Shown: one piece after another, positions 48,101 to 63,100 of the stretch | Layout of the letters: each line of letters opens with the position of its first letter | Numbering within the stretch: the first letter of the stretch is position 1 | DNA from: Rhyacichthys aspro | Taxonomy: Eukaryota; Chordata; Actinopteri; Gobiiformes; Rhyacichthyidae | Direction: 5' to 3' | Length of the DNA: 64,000 nt | NCBI GenBank assembly: GCA_036850595.1 | Contig: CM072161.1 | Span: forward strand, 6,903,905 to 6,967,904 | Position numbers and translations under genes: made by a program | The notes under the pieces: generated by a model | The model's input: the letters and a program-made list of their open reading frames with translations, nothing else | What the model was told of the DNA's origin: nothing | Database searches by the model: none

Positions 48101-51100
48101 ACAAAAAGTGGAAGTTGTTCTCTGCTCTGCCACAAAGCTGCATATTTATCTCCCAAACGCATTAAATTAATAAATAGCCTCTCTTCATCTGTCTTTGTGC
48201 ACTTTCTACGTACCTCCTTGCATTTCACGTCTGTATCCTGAAGTTTTTGTTATCTTTTTCTTCACTCTGGATTTTTGGCTTGGAGGAGTGCATGTATCTG
48301 CAGGTGAACGGCTATGCACTGGATAAAAAAGAGAACGATAGAGTCAGAAACAATGACTGATACAACATTTTGAACATATTCTGTGTCTATATCGCTGTAT
48401 GCATGTGGTATATGGTGCTGGCGGTCTCCTTACCGGGTGTAGTGGCACTGCTGTTGTCGTCACTGGGAGTTGCCCCCTGGCTGTGGAAGCAGCGGTGGGC
48501 AGGGCTTTGGCACTGCAGTGTGCCAGCCTCTGATGAGCCGTGATACATTTGGCTGGAGAGGTTGGGGTTGGACTGGGTGAGCGAAGGGCTCAGTGCCGGG
48601 GGGACTGGCACCGGACCGCAGGGTAACCGTCTGCTATGGAAAGGAAGGGCAACATGTCACTGCAGAGAACATGTCCGGCAACTGGAATGTTTCAGGATGG
48701 TGTTAATCTTCAGGGCTGCTCTATTATAACGGTCCATTATCTATTAGCCCTGGTGCATTTACTGTGGCATTTATACCCAAAGGTCAAAGAATACGTTTTC
48801 ATTTTTAAATCATCATAAAACACAGCTTTTTGTTGCTAATGGAAGCTGTTTACAAATTAATTCATAATTTACTCATTAAGTGACCACGATGAGGTTAAAG
48901 GATGTCTATCAATGCTGGGATAATAAATACGTTTGCCTCAAAAACGGTTTTAAAAGGCATTTCACTGCCATTAGATTTAATAAGGTATAGGGATCCATTG
49001 CTAATTTAAAAATTCCTCTCCCATGTTTTTATTACCCATTCAGAATATATGCCCTCTGTACCCTTGCCCCTTGTCTAATCCATGTCATGCCCGTCCACAT
49101 ACCGTGACAGCTGCTGACTGTCCTGCTGGTTGAAGCGGGGCAGGTCATGGGGCGCTCTCATTTCCTCGTGGGGCGAGGGGGTTAGCGTGGCGGTCGACTG
49201 GTGGCTGTAGGACGTGGCTGGGGATGAGGCGTTGTTCCTCTGAGCGGGACAGGGTCCGTCCTCACATCCCTCCATCAGGTACGTCCTCTCTGGGAGCGGA
49301 GGGCACCACTCCTCCTCATCCGACCTGCGGTGATAAAAAAGACCAGACGTTGTTTAGCCTGTTTGCTCACCGCTGCGTTCAAACGCGGCTCCCTGTCAGG
49401 TTATTAAAAGATTCATGCTTCTTTCAGGTTCAAGTCAACTATGAGGGCCTTGCCGTGGGCCAAAGCTGCAGGAGGCCACGCTTCTACTTGTGCGGCAGAT
49501 CTATTTTGAGCAAGATTGTGAATAATAGTTTTGTTCGGATGTTGCAGAGAGAGAGAGGAAGGTGCAACACAGTTAATTGTTTTTAACGGATTGGGAAAAC
49601 AGTTGAATCACTAAAGCAATTGACCAAGGCCAAGGTAATTGAGTTGTTACACCCCAAAGGCCTAAGAGCAGCAGTGGGTTCGATATTTAATGTTGGCTGT
49701 GATGGGAAGCGTAAATGACCGTGTGGAGGTGTAATGCTAATTTACGGGGCAGATAAAAGATGCAGGACTCACCCTATGTCTATCTCCTCGTGCTCTGAAG
49801 GCAGGTCGTCTGGGTCGTCTGGGTCGCACTGTTCTAGGTCTCCAAGTGGGGGAGGCGGGGGCAAGGACTCCATCCAAGTCAGGGATGGGGTTTTGACTGC
49901 TTTACCGATGGGCTTTTGCTTGGGCTTACCTAAAGAACGCATAAAAAGATCAATTATTAGTACATTTAAGCGACAAAAGACCATATCCGTCCAGTCCTTT
50001 GTGATGTGCTGACCATTGCAGCGGTCCGGTTGTGCGTATTGAGCTCCCGAGGGTCCGGGCTGTGTGATCCAGTGTCCGTCTCCCTGCTGCTCCCCAGTGT
50101 GAGCGGGTGCCTGAGTCTGGTTTGTGAAAGGCATGATGGAGGTAGAGGCGTAGGGGGTGGTGGAGGTGTGCTGTGCGTAGGTGAAGCTGTGCAGGTCTTC
50201 ACTTGTGGCGTCTATGGTGCTGTAGATGGGACCCTCAGTGGAGCCCCCGATGCTGTACTTCTCGGTCTGGTTCAAGTAGTTTGAGATTCCAGTTTCTATA
50301 TAAAAAAGAGGAAAAGAGAAAGTTATATTATGAATATTTGGTACCACTTACCTACCCTCTACCCTTGTAATAGGTTTAAAATTAGGTCATAAAATGGAGG
50401 TTAGCTGATAAATTGGAATATAAATGATGTGTAAATATTGCTTGCCAAATAGAGAGTCAACACTCACTAACCTGACTTGTATTGTGAAGAATTCTTGGTC
50501 AATAGCTCACTATTTAGCAAGCAACTAGTCACTGCTGTCCTATTTCTAATGTTGTAAAAGCTTGAGGATTTATTGTTCTGTTTATGACCTAATAAAGCTA
50601 AGCTAAGTAGATCATTTATAATCAGAGTAGATAAAGTGTTGTACAAATATTAAATTAAGAACATTTTTTCCCCATATCTGGGCACTTTTATTACCATATT
50701 ATTTGTGCTGTCAGGCCACAAAACTGAGATTTTTAATCACGCTCAGTGTGATACAGACATTTTTGATTTATGAAGCCTTTGCCTGGAACTGTGTGGGTTT
50801 TTAATGCTTGCTCAGTACTTTGAGGAATTTTAACAATTTCCCAAATTAACTTAATTTTTTGCTCAGTGGATAATCAGAATCTTTGACTCCCTAAATATTT
50901 GAGTGTCTGTGTGTCGTACCATTGTAGTATCTCTCAGCCGTGTTGTGGTTGGCGGTGCAGCAGTTGACGGGCTCTTTACCGCTGTGGACCAGGTTGGTGG
51001 TGGGCCAGGAGTCTGCCAGCCAGGGGTAGTTGCCCATGCCACCTCCCAGGACACCAGGCCTACGGAGACATTTTGAGAAATGTTGAGACACCATATAGCA

Positions 51101-54100
51101 CTGCTGACTGTCTGGATGGGAATATACTCCGAGAGTAAGTTCACAATGACAAAGCACAGACAAAGAAGAAATAATTAAGATGAATAATGAAGGCAGATGT
51201 GAAAGTAAACCAGAACAGAGGTTATGTAAATGAATATGAATGTGGGGTATAATTACCTTCCATTGAGTCCTGATCCTTCGCCGTGAGGGAACCCGACTGG
51301 AGAGGAACACAAAAGGATGAGGAGGTGTAACTGACTAATGCATGTTACATTTTCTTGGCCTACTTCGCTTCCATTTGCTTTTTTTGTTGAATTCTAGGCT
51401 ACTCCTAAATTATCCACAATCAAGTTTGTCACAGAAGTGGGTTTAGATGTCACAGTAAAAAAAAAAAAAAAAATGCCTGGAGTAGAAACCACATACTCAA
51501 AATCCCACTATATCCATACATAAGTTCTTGTAAATAATGTATAGAAATATTTTATATAATTAAGGGGAAATGGTCTCCTTTTCAGAGTATGCTTCAATGC
51601 TTCATGTGCCAAACTCAGCGGCAGCATACATTCCATTTCCTTACCTGCTGGAGTGTAAGCGAAGGAGGCGGTGTAGTGGCTGAGCTCCTTCCTCTTTTTG
51701 CGGCGGCAGTAGATCCAGACGCTGAAGCCCATGAGGATGACCCAGCAGGCCCCGCCGATGCCCGCGATGAACGCAGGCTGTTTTACCACGTCCGTAATCT
51801 GCTCGGCAAGACTCACGCTGCTCTCCTCGCCGCTGTCGCCGGCGCCGCCCTTGTCGCCCGCCACCGAGGGATGTTCAGCTGGCAGTTCTGCAAGAAGGGA
51901 AGAAACATTCAAGCTAGGGGTGAGAAATACAGCAGATAGGCTCAAGGTAACACAGCTTGCTTTATGTGAGATGTAAAAAAAAAAAGTGCTGTCAGCATGT
52001 AATTCTCTTTTCTGCTTTTTACAGCAGAGAAAATCCTTTTGTATGTGCAAGCATGCTTGTGTTGTCTTTAGGTCGTGTAGATTATGTTTTTAACTCGTAA
52101 TGACTTGCTGTGGGCTGAAATAAACATAGTTGAACACTAATTATGAGCTACTTGTGCATTAAAAGTAGATGTGCAGAGGACTGTGAAAACTTAAGGGGAA
52201 TAAACCAAATGCAGCCTCTGTTAAATTAGACATTTCACGTAATTAAGTTTGTAAGATGTAAATATTAAATACATCGGGGTCCTGTTATGCATCAAACAGC
52301 TAAAACATGGTCATTTTTAGAAGACAACCTAAAAACATCCATCATGACCATTTTGGCTATTTCTACTTTAAATAATCTGGTGTGGACTTACTGAAGAGCA
52401 CAGAAACCGGCTGACTGCGAGTGCCGACGCCGGCGCCGGTCACCGCCGCCACCTCGACCTGGTAGAGGACCCCCGGCATGAGCCCCTTGAGCACTGTGCT
52501 CTGCGTGGTGCCGTCCACAGTCCTGTTGATGTAGTAGCGCGTCTGGTTGTCGCTGCCGCTCCCCACACACCAGACCTGTTTGAACGAGCGCAGTCAGTAA
52601 AAAGCTCGTTTAGTTTTCTGATGTTATTTTCACAAGCGCGTCAATACTTCTGAGATGAGCCTGCACTTTTATCCACTGATGAAATAGCTGACTTCGGGGC
52701 AGCAATATTTTATACATAGGAATCTACATCAAAGTGGAGATAGATATTAAAAGCATTTTGAAACGGGCAGAACCGGCTGAACTTCACCGTTAACCCTTCT
52801 AAAACTGAAGCCTTACAAACAAGACATTTGGACCTCTCATTGTGTGAGCTTAAGAACTGAATCTAAGGTCATCCGTGAAAGATAAAGCTGCAACTAGTCT
52901 TGTCAACAGGCTTTTTGCAATCTGAAGTGCATGTTTTTTCTCTGCTGCTGTTACACTGCAATAAAATTTGTTTGCTCTAACAAAGATAACACATTTTCAT
53001 TTTAACTTTGACTGTTAAGTAGATGATTTCTCCTTGTGCTTTTGAATATTTTTTGACTGAAAAATAGTCTGTGACAAGTGATGTGCCCACACAACCTAAA
53101 TTCTTTCAGTGTTTTGAAGACATTACATTAGTCTTGAGTCGAGCCCTAGGGGTGAAATCTGGCCTGAACATACAGTAAATGTTGGTCATTATTACATTTT
53201 GGACCTTGTAACTAATTAATAAAAGGGAAGCATGTGAAAAACGCATGAAAGTGCCGAGGACATGCTTTTCTTTTTAAATGACAGCTTGAAGTGACTCTGG
53301 ACTTCTTAAGGTTTCTGTCTATGTGTAAAAATGTATTAAGAACTATTATTTTGCATCACTAATGACTAACTCAACCACTTCTGTTGAGTTTTATCTCGAG
53401 CTGTGTGATAGGGCTATATGCAACATTCTGCAAACATTTTATTTTCAGATTAAATCCAAACTGGTGAATTATTAATACTGTTAGCCCTTGATATGATTCT
53501 TATTTACCAGCGCAGCCCTTCAGTAAATTGAACCTGACACTGCTGTTTTACCATATGCTGCCTTGAGACTTTGCGACATGGCTGACATGTCTGATGTGCT
53601 CAACATTACGTGCGTGAACTGGGTGAGTGAACTGTGCTGTGCCTTAGCTTAGTGTTTATACCCTGTACTCCTGGATGATGCCGTTGCGCATGTCGCTAGG
53701 TGGGGGCTCCCAGGAGACGCTGATGCTGGAACTGTTGCCCAGCTTCACCGTCGCCACTGTAACAGCTCTGGGCGGGGCACTGGGGACTGAAAAAGATGAG
53801 AAGAGAGTTATTTCATCGGCATGCTGATGGTGAGAAGAGAGCACAAAAATCATTCAGAGAAAAGTGAGGTTTTATAAGGTAATTATTTTTATACTTGGGT
53901 AAGTCTGTTCAGAAAGGGCTGAATGCAAAACCGACAGCCTCTTTGTTTTTTAATCTCGAGTTCAGATCAACCAATATAAACCTGCTGACACCCTCAGGCT
54001 GCAGAATGCATAATGTGTGGCTGGGTTTAATGAAAACGGAGATCGATATGAATGAACTCAAATTGAGGAGGATATAAAATTAACCCCAAAATGAGATAAC

Positions 54101-57100
54101 ATGACTGAGATTCTCGTGGTGTCAAGCGGGCTAATGAAGAGCAATTTAACAGGCCCACAATGTCAAACAAAATCACAAAGTTAAAATAGCATGCATAAAC
54201 TTTCTTGTAAAAAAAAAAGAAGAAAAAAAGCCCTCCGGTGTGAACAGTGTCATTTTCACTGATTTATTACCTTCCTCCGGCGTCCGCACCACCACCGTTC
54301 TACTGTCCTTGCCCTGGAATTCGTCGAAGTAGGGCCGGATCTTCATCTCGTACTCGGTCCCTTTGAGCAGGCCGGTGAGGACGCTGCTGCGCTCCGAGGG
54401 GGCGTTAATATCCTGCAGGAGCCAGTTCCCTCCGCTGGGTCGGTAGAAGAGGCGGTATCCCTGGACGTACTGGGACTGACGGTCAACCTTCAAGAAAAAT
54501 AAAAATGAAGGAGACGAGGGAACATAGAGTTTCATTGACGAGTAGTTTTATTTTTATCAACAGTATGATGTGCTGCTAATAGTGTGTACTTCAAATGCTC
54601 CTAAAAACTACTTACAGTCCATGCCACACGAACAGAAGAGGTCGATAACATAGCGGGTTCTTGAAGCTGGACGGCCACTTCCCCTAATTCCCTCTGCACT
54701 TGTCTGTGGTCCACTCCCTGCCCGGTCGGACTCACGTCTACTAGAACAAACACATATTGACTCCGCCACTCATTAAACATAACGCCTCGTTCCAATTCCG
54801 ATCACAAACCCTGTTCTCCTGACCTTGTGTGCGGACCGGCTCAGAGATGGGGCTGGGGTCGCTCAGGCCGTACGCGTTGACCGCTCGGACGATGAAAAGG
54901 TAGACCGTGTTGGGCAGGAGGCCTGTTATTGTGTGGGTTTCCATCTTCACCATGTCTGCAACGGTCTGCCAAGTGCTGCCTGCTGATTGGCTGGAAAAAG
55001 AAAATGTTAGATTGAACAAGAAACGTCGGTCGCTGTGATTCTCCTTCACTTTTACCGCTTGACATCTACTTGACATCAAAATGAGCAAAAGTGAGCACGT
55101 CGGATGTATCAATTCACCGGAGAGTTGAGGGGTCCTAATTATTTCTTTCCGTCAATGTGAAAAGACAGCATGTAATAGACTGCACCAGTTTCATACCCTG
55201 CTCGAAAAGTGCTTTGCAATGCTGATTTAATGTGCTGCTACACAATTAACCAATGCGTAAGGATCTCCCTGGGCTATAACAGGATCTATTTTTGGCTTCC
55301 TCAAATATTCTTATGCAGTAAACAATAACAGATGCGAGCAAAGTTGCCCAGACATTTTTAACAGGCTAAAGCATCTCTTCCAAATGATACAATTTGCCCT
55401 GCTGATGAATAATGTAATGAAGCTTGTACGAACGTGCAGCTGCCAAAAAGTAAATGTGGGCATGTTCGAGGCCTCGTGGCACTCCCGCACATGCATTATC
55501 CATCCCAGACTTCACTCTCCTACTCATCTCTCCCTCTTTCACTGTGAATTTATTGTCACCTTGGCAGAGCAGCAGTCACAAAGGCCTATTTGACCATTTG
55601 TTTGACACTTTTACATTTTTTTTTCTCCCCCCCAAGGGTACAGCAAGGCTTTTCGTGATGAAGCAGCTTTGGTTTCCATCTGCACAATTAAGCTCAGGGA
55701 GAAGGTGAATACAGTATGAATTCCTATCGTGTGGGTGCTTGGGCCAACCTGCGTGGCATTCAAGGTAACTTGGTGAAAGATGCTCACGGTGAGAACACTT
55801 ATTAGAGATGACTCAAAAGGGAGAAAATGAATGCAGCCTCACAGAGAGAATATAAATCCTCATCATAAAATAAATCTGAGGAAGGCACTTTAATGTTTTA
55901 GTGTTACATACAAACTTATCTTTAAAAAAAACCCCAACCATATATCTTTTCTTCTGTTTACAATCAAAAATAACTCTAGAGCCCTGCCAGCTCCTCATGG
56001 TGTGACATTTTAGCTGACATTTCCAACTTCTGGTATAACCTTATACTGATATCTGCCTACTATAGCTGTAGATAAACAGTGAGAAACTTTAACACAATGC
56101 ATATACACATGAGCCCCAACCCTGTCTCTTCCTCGCGCTCCTCCAAACAAACCACAGCACCTCCGGCAAGGAAATGTTATTACAAACATCCCAGTGGCCC
56201 TCTCCAGCTGCTTTATAAAGAATCTGTTATGCGTTACTTGGAAACGCAGCGCCGCCGCCACGGGCCACGGTGGACGTCTGGATCTGATTAGGCTCTGCCG
56301 GTGTTCCCCTCTTTATCGAATTGGAAGGACACATTTCCCCGTAACGCTGCCTATCTTTATCTCGAGGCCCGTTTCCTCTTCACCACCCATCTCGCCGCTC
56401 ACTCGCCGGCACTAAACCAAAACGACTTTAGCCCTAATTAATTCAAGGCGGCTCGCTCTCAGGTGACATTACCTGGAGCTTTTGTCAAGTTCAGGGAGGT
56501 GAACGGGAGAATAAAATGTGTGTAAGTGAGGTGTTCAAATTAAAAAAGATGGGGAGGTATTGTTATTTTTCTGTAATTTGAAGGGCTTTGAGAATGTAAT
56601 GAGTTTTTCTCAGGCTTCATTCATTTTGTCTGGTCAAACTAAAGGACATTTGGAGCTATGTGAAGGGCATTTTTGAAAGCTCTGGGTGCAAGGCCTTTCC
56701 TTTAGCCATAGTTTAGTCCTAGGTTCCATCCTGGTTTGATCCATATTTCAGTCCTTGTCCTTGTCCGGAGTTTTGTATTAATTTATATTAAATTCTAGCC
56801 TAGTATGTGTTTTTACAAAAGCTTTGGAGGCATCATACCTGAATGCTTCAATAATGTAGGAAGTAACAGCTGCTCCTCCTTCGTGGGCGTTGGGTTGCCA
56901 GGTCAGACTGACACTATTCTTCGACACGTCCGTCACTATGGGTTTGTGAGGTGGACCTGGCAACTGGAAAGGCTCCGTGGCTTGGGCGACTGACGAATCT
57001 GCGCTCTCTGAATGATCAAATAAGAACAGAAAAGCTAGAGTTAGATAAAAAAAAACACACACACAAAAGCAGAGGAGTAGGTGGTGCATATTTGATTAAT

Positions 57101-60100
57101 GTTTGCCTGTGGCGTTACCGTTTCAGAACGCCCTTTTGTGCCATGCAGCTACAGTAATGTTGATTGAAAATTTGCATCAGACTAGCTCCAGGCGCCACGT
57201 CTTCTATAAGACTCCACACAACATCTCCTCTAACTATTTCAATTCGAGCAGTCATATAAACCTCGGTGGCTTTAATGCAGCTTGTTATGTCATTAATTCT
57301 TAATCTAACTCCGCTAATGAAACCTTTACTGCTCGGAATATTTTATGTACTAATGCTTAATGGTTTGTAGAGAAAATAAAAAAGGGCTTAGCCTTACATA
57401 ACTGTGATTCAATTTATGGTGCGCTTTGAGCTGCAGGGGCGGCTGATGCTGCACCACAAATCACACAAGAGTCACAACATTAGCTTGGCCTTAAAAGCTG
57501 TATTGATGGAAATGTTTGCGGTTGAAATATAGTCATAATCTGCCCGGCAACAGCCTGATCTGTGAGAGCATAGGTTAAAGTCTTTGATTAGAGTGCTTGT
57601 TAATTAAATGGGGGAAAAAAAGAGGGAACGGTACATTTTCCTTTGAGTTTGTCACATGTTAAAAATAATTACCATTGATCGCACTGCAGTTAATTAAAAT
57701 ACTAAGTGCTGCATTGTTAAAGTTAAGATGTCATGTTCTTGTAGGTAATTACAGTGGAGAAACAGAACCGTTTTTTTTTTTAAATATATATATATATTTC
57801 ATATTTTCATATCTCCATTTTCACTCTGTGCACTTCCACTTCATACGGCTGTCATTTGCATGTATTTAAATCCTGCCGAGACAATTTACCTTTGACGGTG
57901 AGCACTCCACTCCAACTCGTCTCTCCACTCGAGCTGGAAGCCACGCAGGTGTAAACCCCGGAGTCCGTTTCCTGGCAACAGACGAGCGCGTGTCATTAAC
58001 TTTGGTTTGCGTGCACGTGAGTGAGTGAGACAGTTATGTTAATGTGGCTCTGTTAGCAGTGACTGAGACTAAAATGTCATATCTCTCAAAGCAGAATGTT
58101 TGTGCTCGGAATATTGAGCAGCGGAAGTCGGGAGTGAAACCTGGCACACCACTGATATGAAACAGAGGCATCCAGGTGACCAGTCTGAAAGTGAAGAAAC
58201 ATTTAAAAGGATGAGAAAGTTGATGAAGACGTAGAAGGTGTTGAAAATATAAAACAAAAAAGCAGAAGAATAAATGTGCATTTTCACTGCAGCAGGTCAG
58301 GTCAGTACGACATGCTTTTAGAGGCTTTTCTATTGTCAAAAAAAAAAAAAACTCCCCCAAATAAGTGCACCACACTTAGGAAACACCTCAACTTTGGTTC
58401 CAACAGTGTGTTACACTTAATAAAAAGTGGAGAGAATCCTCACTGGCAAAAATGAGAATTAAAGGGAAAAACACACAATGACAATAGTGAGACATAAGGC
58501 TTGTCTTATTCTTTGATAAACAAGCATATTTCAAGTATAAGAACGTAAATGCAATGTTAAAAACAAAGCAAGTGTTTATATGTATCCATATTGCTTCAAT
58601 ATTGTGTTGTGAATGAAAAACATTGCATTTCCTGTCTATATTAAATCACACATGAGCATAATGAGTCCCTAAACGTCGGAAACTGATGCAACTCTTATAA
58701 CTGTTTATATCTTCAACAGAAAACTACTTGAGTGTCACGGCTGTGGAATCTTTTGCTATCTTTAAAGCTGAGAGGATATAACGATGTTTTACACAGGGGA
58801 AGTTTATTTAGCATCAATACAGGACCCGGAAACTCAGTGTAACAGTATTGATCATTCAAGTCTAGCTATGCCTCTGTAGGGAAAACGTTAGAAAGCTTTT
58901 TATAAGTCAGTTCAGGCCTGTAATGAAGAAGAATTATCTTGAGTTGGACCTACAGGATATGACTTGTGTCAGGAGAGAGGAGGTGGTATAAACGGTCCTG
59001 ACCAGTCTAAGCCATCATAAGTGAGGGCGAAGTTAAAATTGAAGTGAAGAAGAAGACGGTTACTAGTTGGACATCACTGTTTACATAGATGATGCTCCTA
59101 TGCTGCACATAGGGCGGTGGAAAAGTGGAAAAGCATGACATGTGGCTGATGTCTAAAGTCACTGAAACACAAGCATGTACTGCTAAGTCTAAGGCTGTCA
59201 AGTTCCAGATGCATAACCACATATAATAACATCAAATATACATTTCTGACAGGTTATCAAAGTGACATGAGGCATACGCTGCACCGTATGTATATGAATT
59301 TCATTAGCATAACCGCTGATGTAAAAGTGACAGATTCATTTAAATAACTTAGAATATATAAAAGCCTGAAAATGCCATGGCTTTAGCGGGACTTATTCAA
59401 CATTTGTGGAAGAAAAATCCTCGCTGCATTTCTGTACACTTGCCCGTAAGCAGCTCTTAGGCAAACTTATTAACGAGCAACAAGACAGAACAATGCAACA
59501 AAATGAGGATTAGGGAAAACTGTGAGCTTCAAGGTTAGAGCTGAGGCAGATTTATTTATCTGTGGACCGAGCTGGGCTAAAACTGCTTCTTATTCAGCGT
59601 ATGTTCTTCGGCAGGTTGTCTCCAGGCGGTGCTTCATTATTTCTCAAATATTTAACAATACCTTTGACTAAAATGTATTATTAATAATCTCACACCTGAG
59701 CCACACAATGATGTTTACGTACTCATTGAGAACGTGAAAAAGTAACACAATTAATTGCATTTGCGTTGGACATTTGCTCGGTTAAAAGTTATTTCTATAT
59801 ATTTTAACAAGTGATATATTCTCTGTAGACATATTTGAAGTCAAGCTGGTGTCTTTTATGTTCCTTGTCTGATTCCTACACGGCCAGGGAGGAGAGTTAA
59901 AGCAAGGATCAAAGGACAGAATTTTAATGACCGGCTATAGAGCTGCAGAAATTTCTGAGGCGCCAGTCTTTATTCTCAACAGCTACTTAGCATTCTGGAC
60001 AGCCTACGAGCAGATGTAATTAAGAGGTGTGTGATAAATGTGCCGTGCTCATGAGTGTGTGTGTGAATATGTGAACAGTGGCTATTAAACTTTTGGGGAG

Positions 60101-63100
60101 GCAAGCCAAAAGCTAGACGGGCTGTGAAATTGCTTACAACAGTGTGAGATGTTAGGGGTCTCTACACTGGGGAATCTTTGAACGTGACAGTGAAGTAGTA
60201 ACAACTCACAGGAGCAATGCCTCGGAGCCGTTTGTGGCTGTGTCTGTCAGGCCTGTGCCTCCTTTTTGGTCTCGCTTACATGACCGCTAATAAATCGTAA
60301 ACAAACAAGATGGACGATCCTGGCAAATATTAAAGAGGAGAGAAGTACTCGACTCCTTTTGAAATGGTTTCCAGAATGGCATTTTCCTCTAATAGAGCTC
60401 CGTTTATGCTCACTTGGAGATGGAACAAGCAAAAATTTGGACATCCTGACTGAAATGGTATATTAGTGGAAGAAATACCCACTTTTCGCTCACAACTCCA
60501 CCTACAAATCTCCAGTCAAATCTTACATATAACTCTTTAAGTTGGAAAATGAAGTGTTTAGCAAGTAATTAATGTAAATAAAGCATGCTAACCCACAGAG
60601 CTAAATTAAATCTAAGTCTCAGTATCTGTGGAGACCTACAGGCAGCTCCCAGCTCGAATTCAAAAAGAAACTGCACCAGTGAAGGCCTGCTGGCTTTGTA
60701 AGTAGCCCTCCTGTTGCATTCTAGGTGTGTGGTTGTACAGGTGTGTGCACGAGGGGGGCTTTTGTCGCAGGAATTTCAATGTTCCAAGTTCTTGTTGTAG
60801 TACATCAATTCACCGACCTGCCTCCAACACAATCAGCTCACTCACTTATTCTGCGAAGACCGTTTTACTCTCATTGAAAAGCGTATACATTATGCAGAGG
60901 GCGTGCACTGCCAAACTGACTAATGGTAACTAATGCCTCTCAGAGCGACGTGCACGCACTCGGTCATTCTCATCAGTAACGCTGACAGAGGAATTACTCA
61001 AGCCTAAGTGGCTTGTCAGAGCGTCCTGCGAGACACGGGACAGGTGACTCTCAGCGACATCACTCACGCTCCTCCTCTCCCTCTATAGGCTCTGACCTTG
61101 GCTTGACCTGTGGGACGGGCCCCGTGGAGCGTCTGTCTGAGGGGTCCCCAGATGGTGGCGTTTGATCGGCCGTTGGGGGAAATGGGAGCGCAGGGAGCGG
61201 GGAGCGGGTGGGGTAAACAGCCGGGACACCTGACTATTAATCAAGGCCGGCAGCTCTGGGCTCTGTGAGAAACAGATTGCTGAAAAATGGATGAGGCGAG
61301 AGGAGAGCGAACAGGAGGCAGGGCAACAGCTCAGAGAAGCTCCTCACTTCAATATGAGCATATTTATTATTCCTTTTATTCACAGCTTGAATGCATTTAC
61401 GGCCTTTTGGATACAAGTGCTCTGTTAAAAATCTTTTCCTTAAGATGTTTCAGTTTGTATTCTTAATGAATTAGCAGCTAGTAATAGCCCCTCACTGCAT
61501 TTTTTTTTCTTACACATGTCCGTATATACACAACTATGCATTTGCTTTGTCATTTCACAAATTGTTATTTTTTTGCCCTGTCTAATAAAGCCCCTGTCTC
61601 AGGTGTATATTATGTGTCACACTTGATGCTTGTCCACAATTTTCTGGAAAGCTGGCACACGCTACAAGAACTGAAACTCAATTTAAACTTGTGAAATCTA
61701 CATATTATAAAAGAATAGCTTGAACAGCAATAAAAATGTATGATATTCTATGTACCAGGAACTCACACTTTGCATCTTAACACATTTAGTCATTGTATGA
61801 AGTGAACAAAGTCTTGAAGCGTATGTTTCAGTAACTATTTCATATTCTATCTAAAAATATATCATAATACATACATTGTTAATTGCTATTGATAGCTGTT
61901 CTTCTGTCTTGTTTCATTTTGTGTAAATGGTACACAGACAGTGATGACTTTTGGTGGGACTTTATACTGCATATATTACATTCTCTGTTTCCTGACAGTC
62001 TCTAATTCCCAACTTATAATGATGCATACTGTCAGAATCAGCCTTGTCACAGTCTTTAGGCTTTGTCTGAGTTCCTCTGCTTCCCAACTGTCCTTTCCTC
62101 CAACACTCAGCCTCGACCGTTTAGCCAGCGCCCCACCCTCCATTACCGCGCACTTCCCGTCTGTCCAGGACGCCTTGGCACCGGTGAGAGACAGCGGTGT
62201 TTGGTGTGTGTGAGAGTGTGTGTGACTTTGGCACACTTCCCAGGGTAATGGCATCTCCTCATTGCCAGGGTACGAGGAACAAACGGACCATCTGTCCTAC
62301 TCCGGGGGCCTGCACCAAATCCACTTATTTAGACGGATGATTGCAGGGTTAAACATGTTTGGTGATTTCATTTTTTTCCCATCAAGCAAATTTGATGAAA
62401 CTGTGGTTACTGTTTTGTGGTTTAATGTGTAACGATGATCATTTGACGCTGAAATCTGAACATACTGTAGTGTAAATGACTTTCTTTATGGATAGTTTGC
62501 TTGGGTCAATAATTTTAATTTTACAGGATACAGTTCTATCACTGGTTAGTCGATTCTTGTACTCGAGAAAACAAATCTATAATCTTCTTTTTTTTTTTTT
62601 TTTACCTGACTTGTGCATTCTTTTCAAATGGGTTCACTGTATATTGAGTTGGGTATTGATTGATGTTGCTGGAGCACAAAACATTCACTAAAGACATCCC
62701 TTTGTATTTGTGCCTTTTCAGACATTTCAAGGCCTAGATCTAAAGCTGGGGACATAAAATGGAGACAGAAGACTGTGTTGCTGCAGACCTTGAATACTGC
62801 AGTTGGCTATAAGTGATGGACTACCTGACAAAATCGACAAGGCAGTGGCAGCTTTTCAAATAAAGAACTGCTCATACTCTACAAATAGTTGTACAACCTC
62901 ACCTCTGCAAACGTGAGGACATAAATACCTGGCAGTTGAACAGTAAATCAAACATGTCACTGTCTCCGAGGGCATGTATGTTTACAGTGAGAGATCTGAT
63001 CAAACTCAAACCAAATCTGCACAGCTCTTCAGTGTAGACTTTGACAGCCTGAGATGGCTTCCAAAGCAGCCTCACTTCCAAGCCATCTCGCTCTGTGCTG

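Noticed and set aside
51589..51939. 116-codon plus-strand ORF over the robo3 transmembrane exon
   Set aside because: Antisense to a GC-rich coding exon whose sense frame gives the invariant Robo membrane region.
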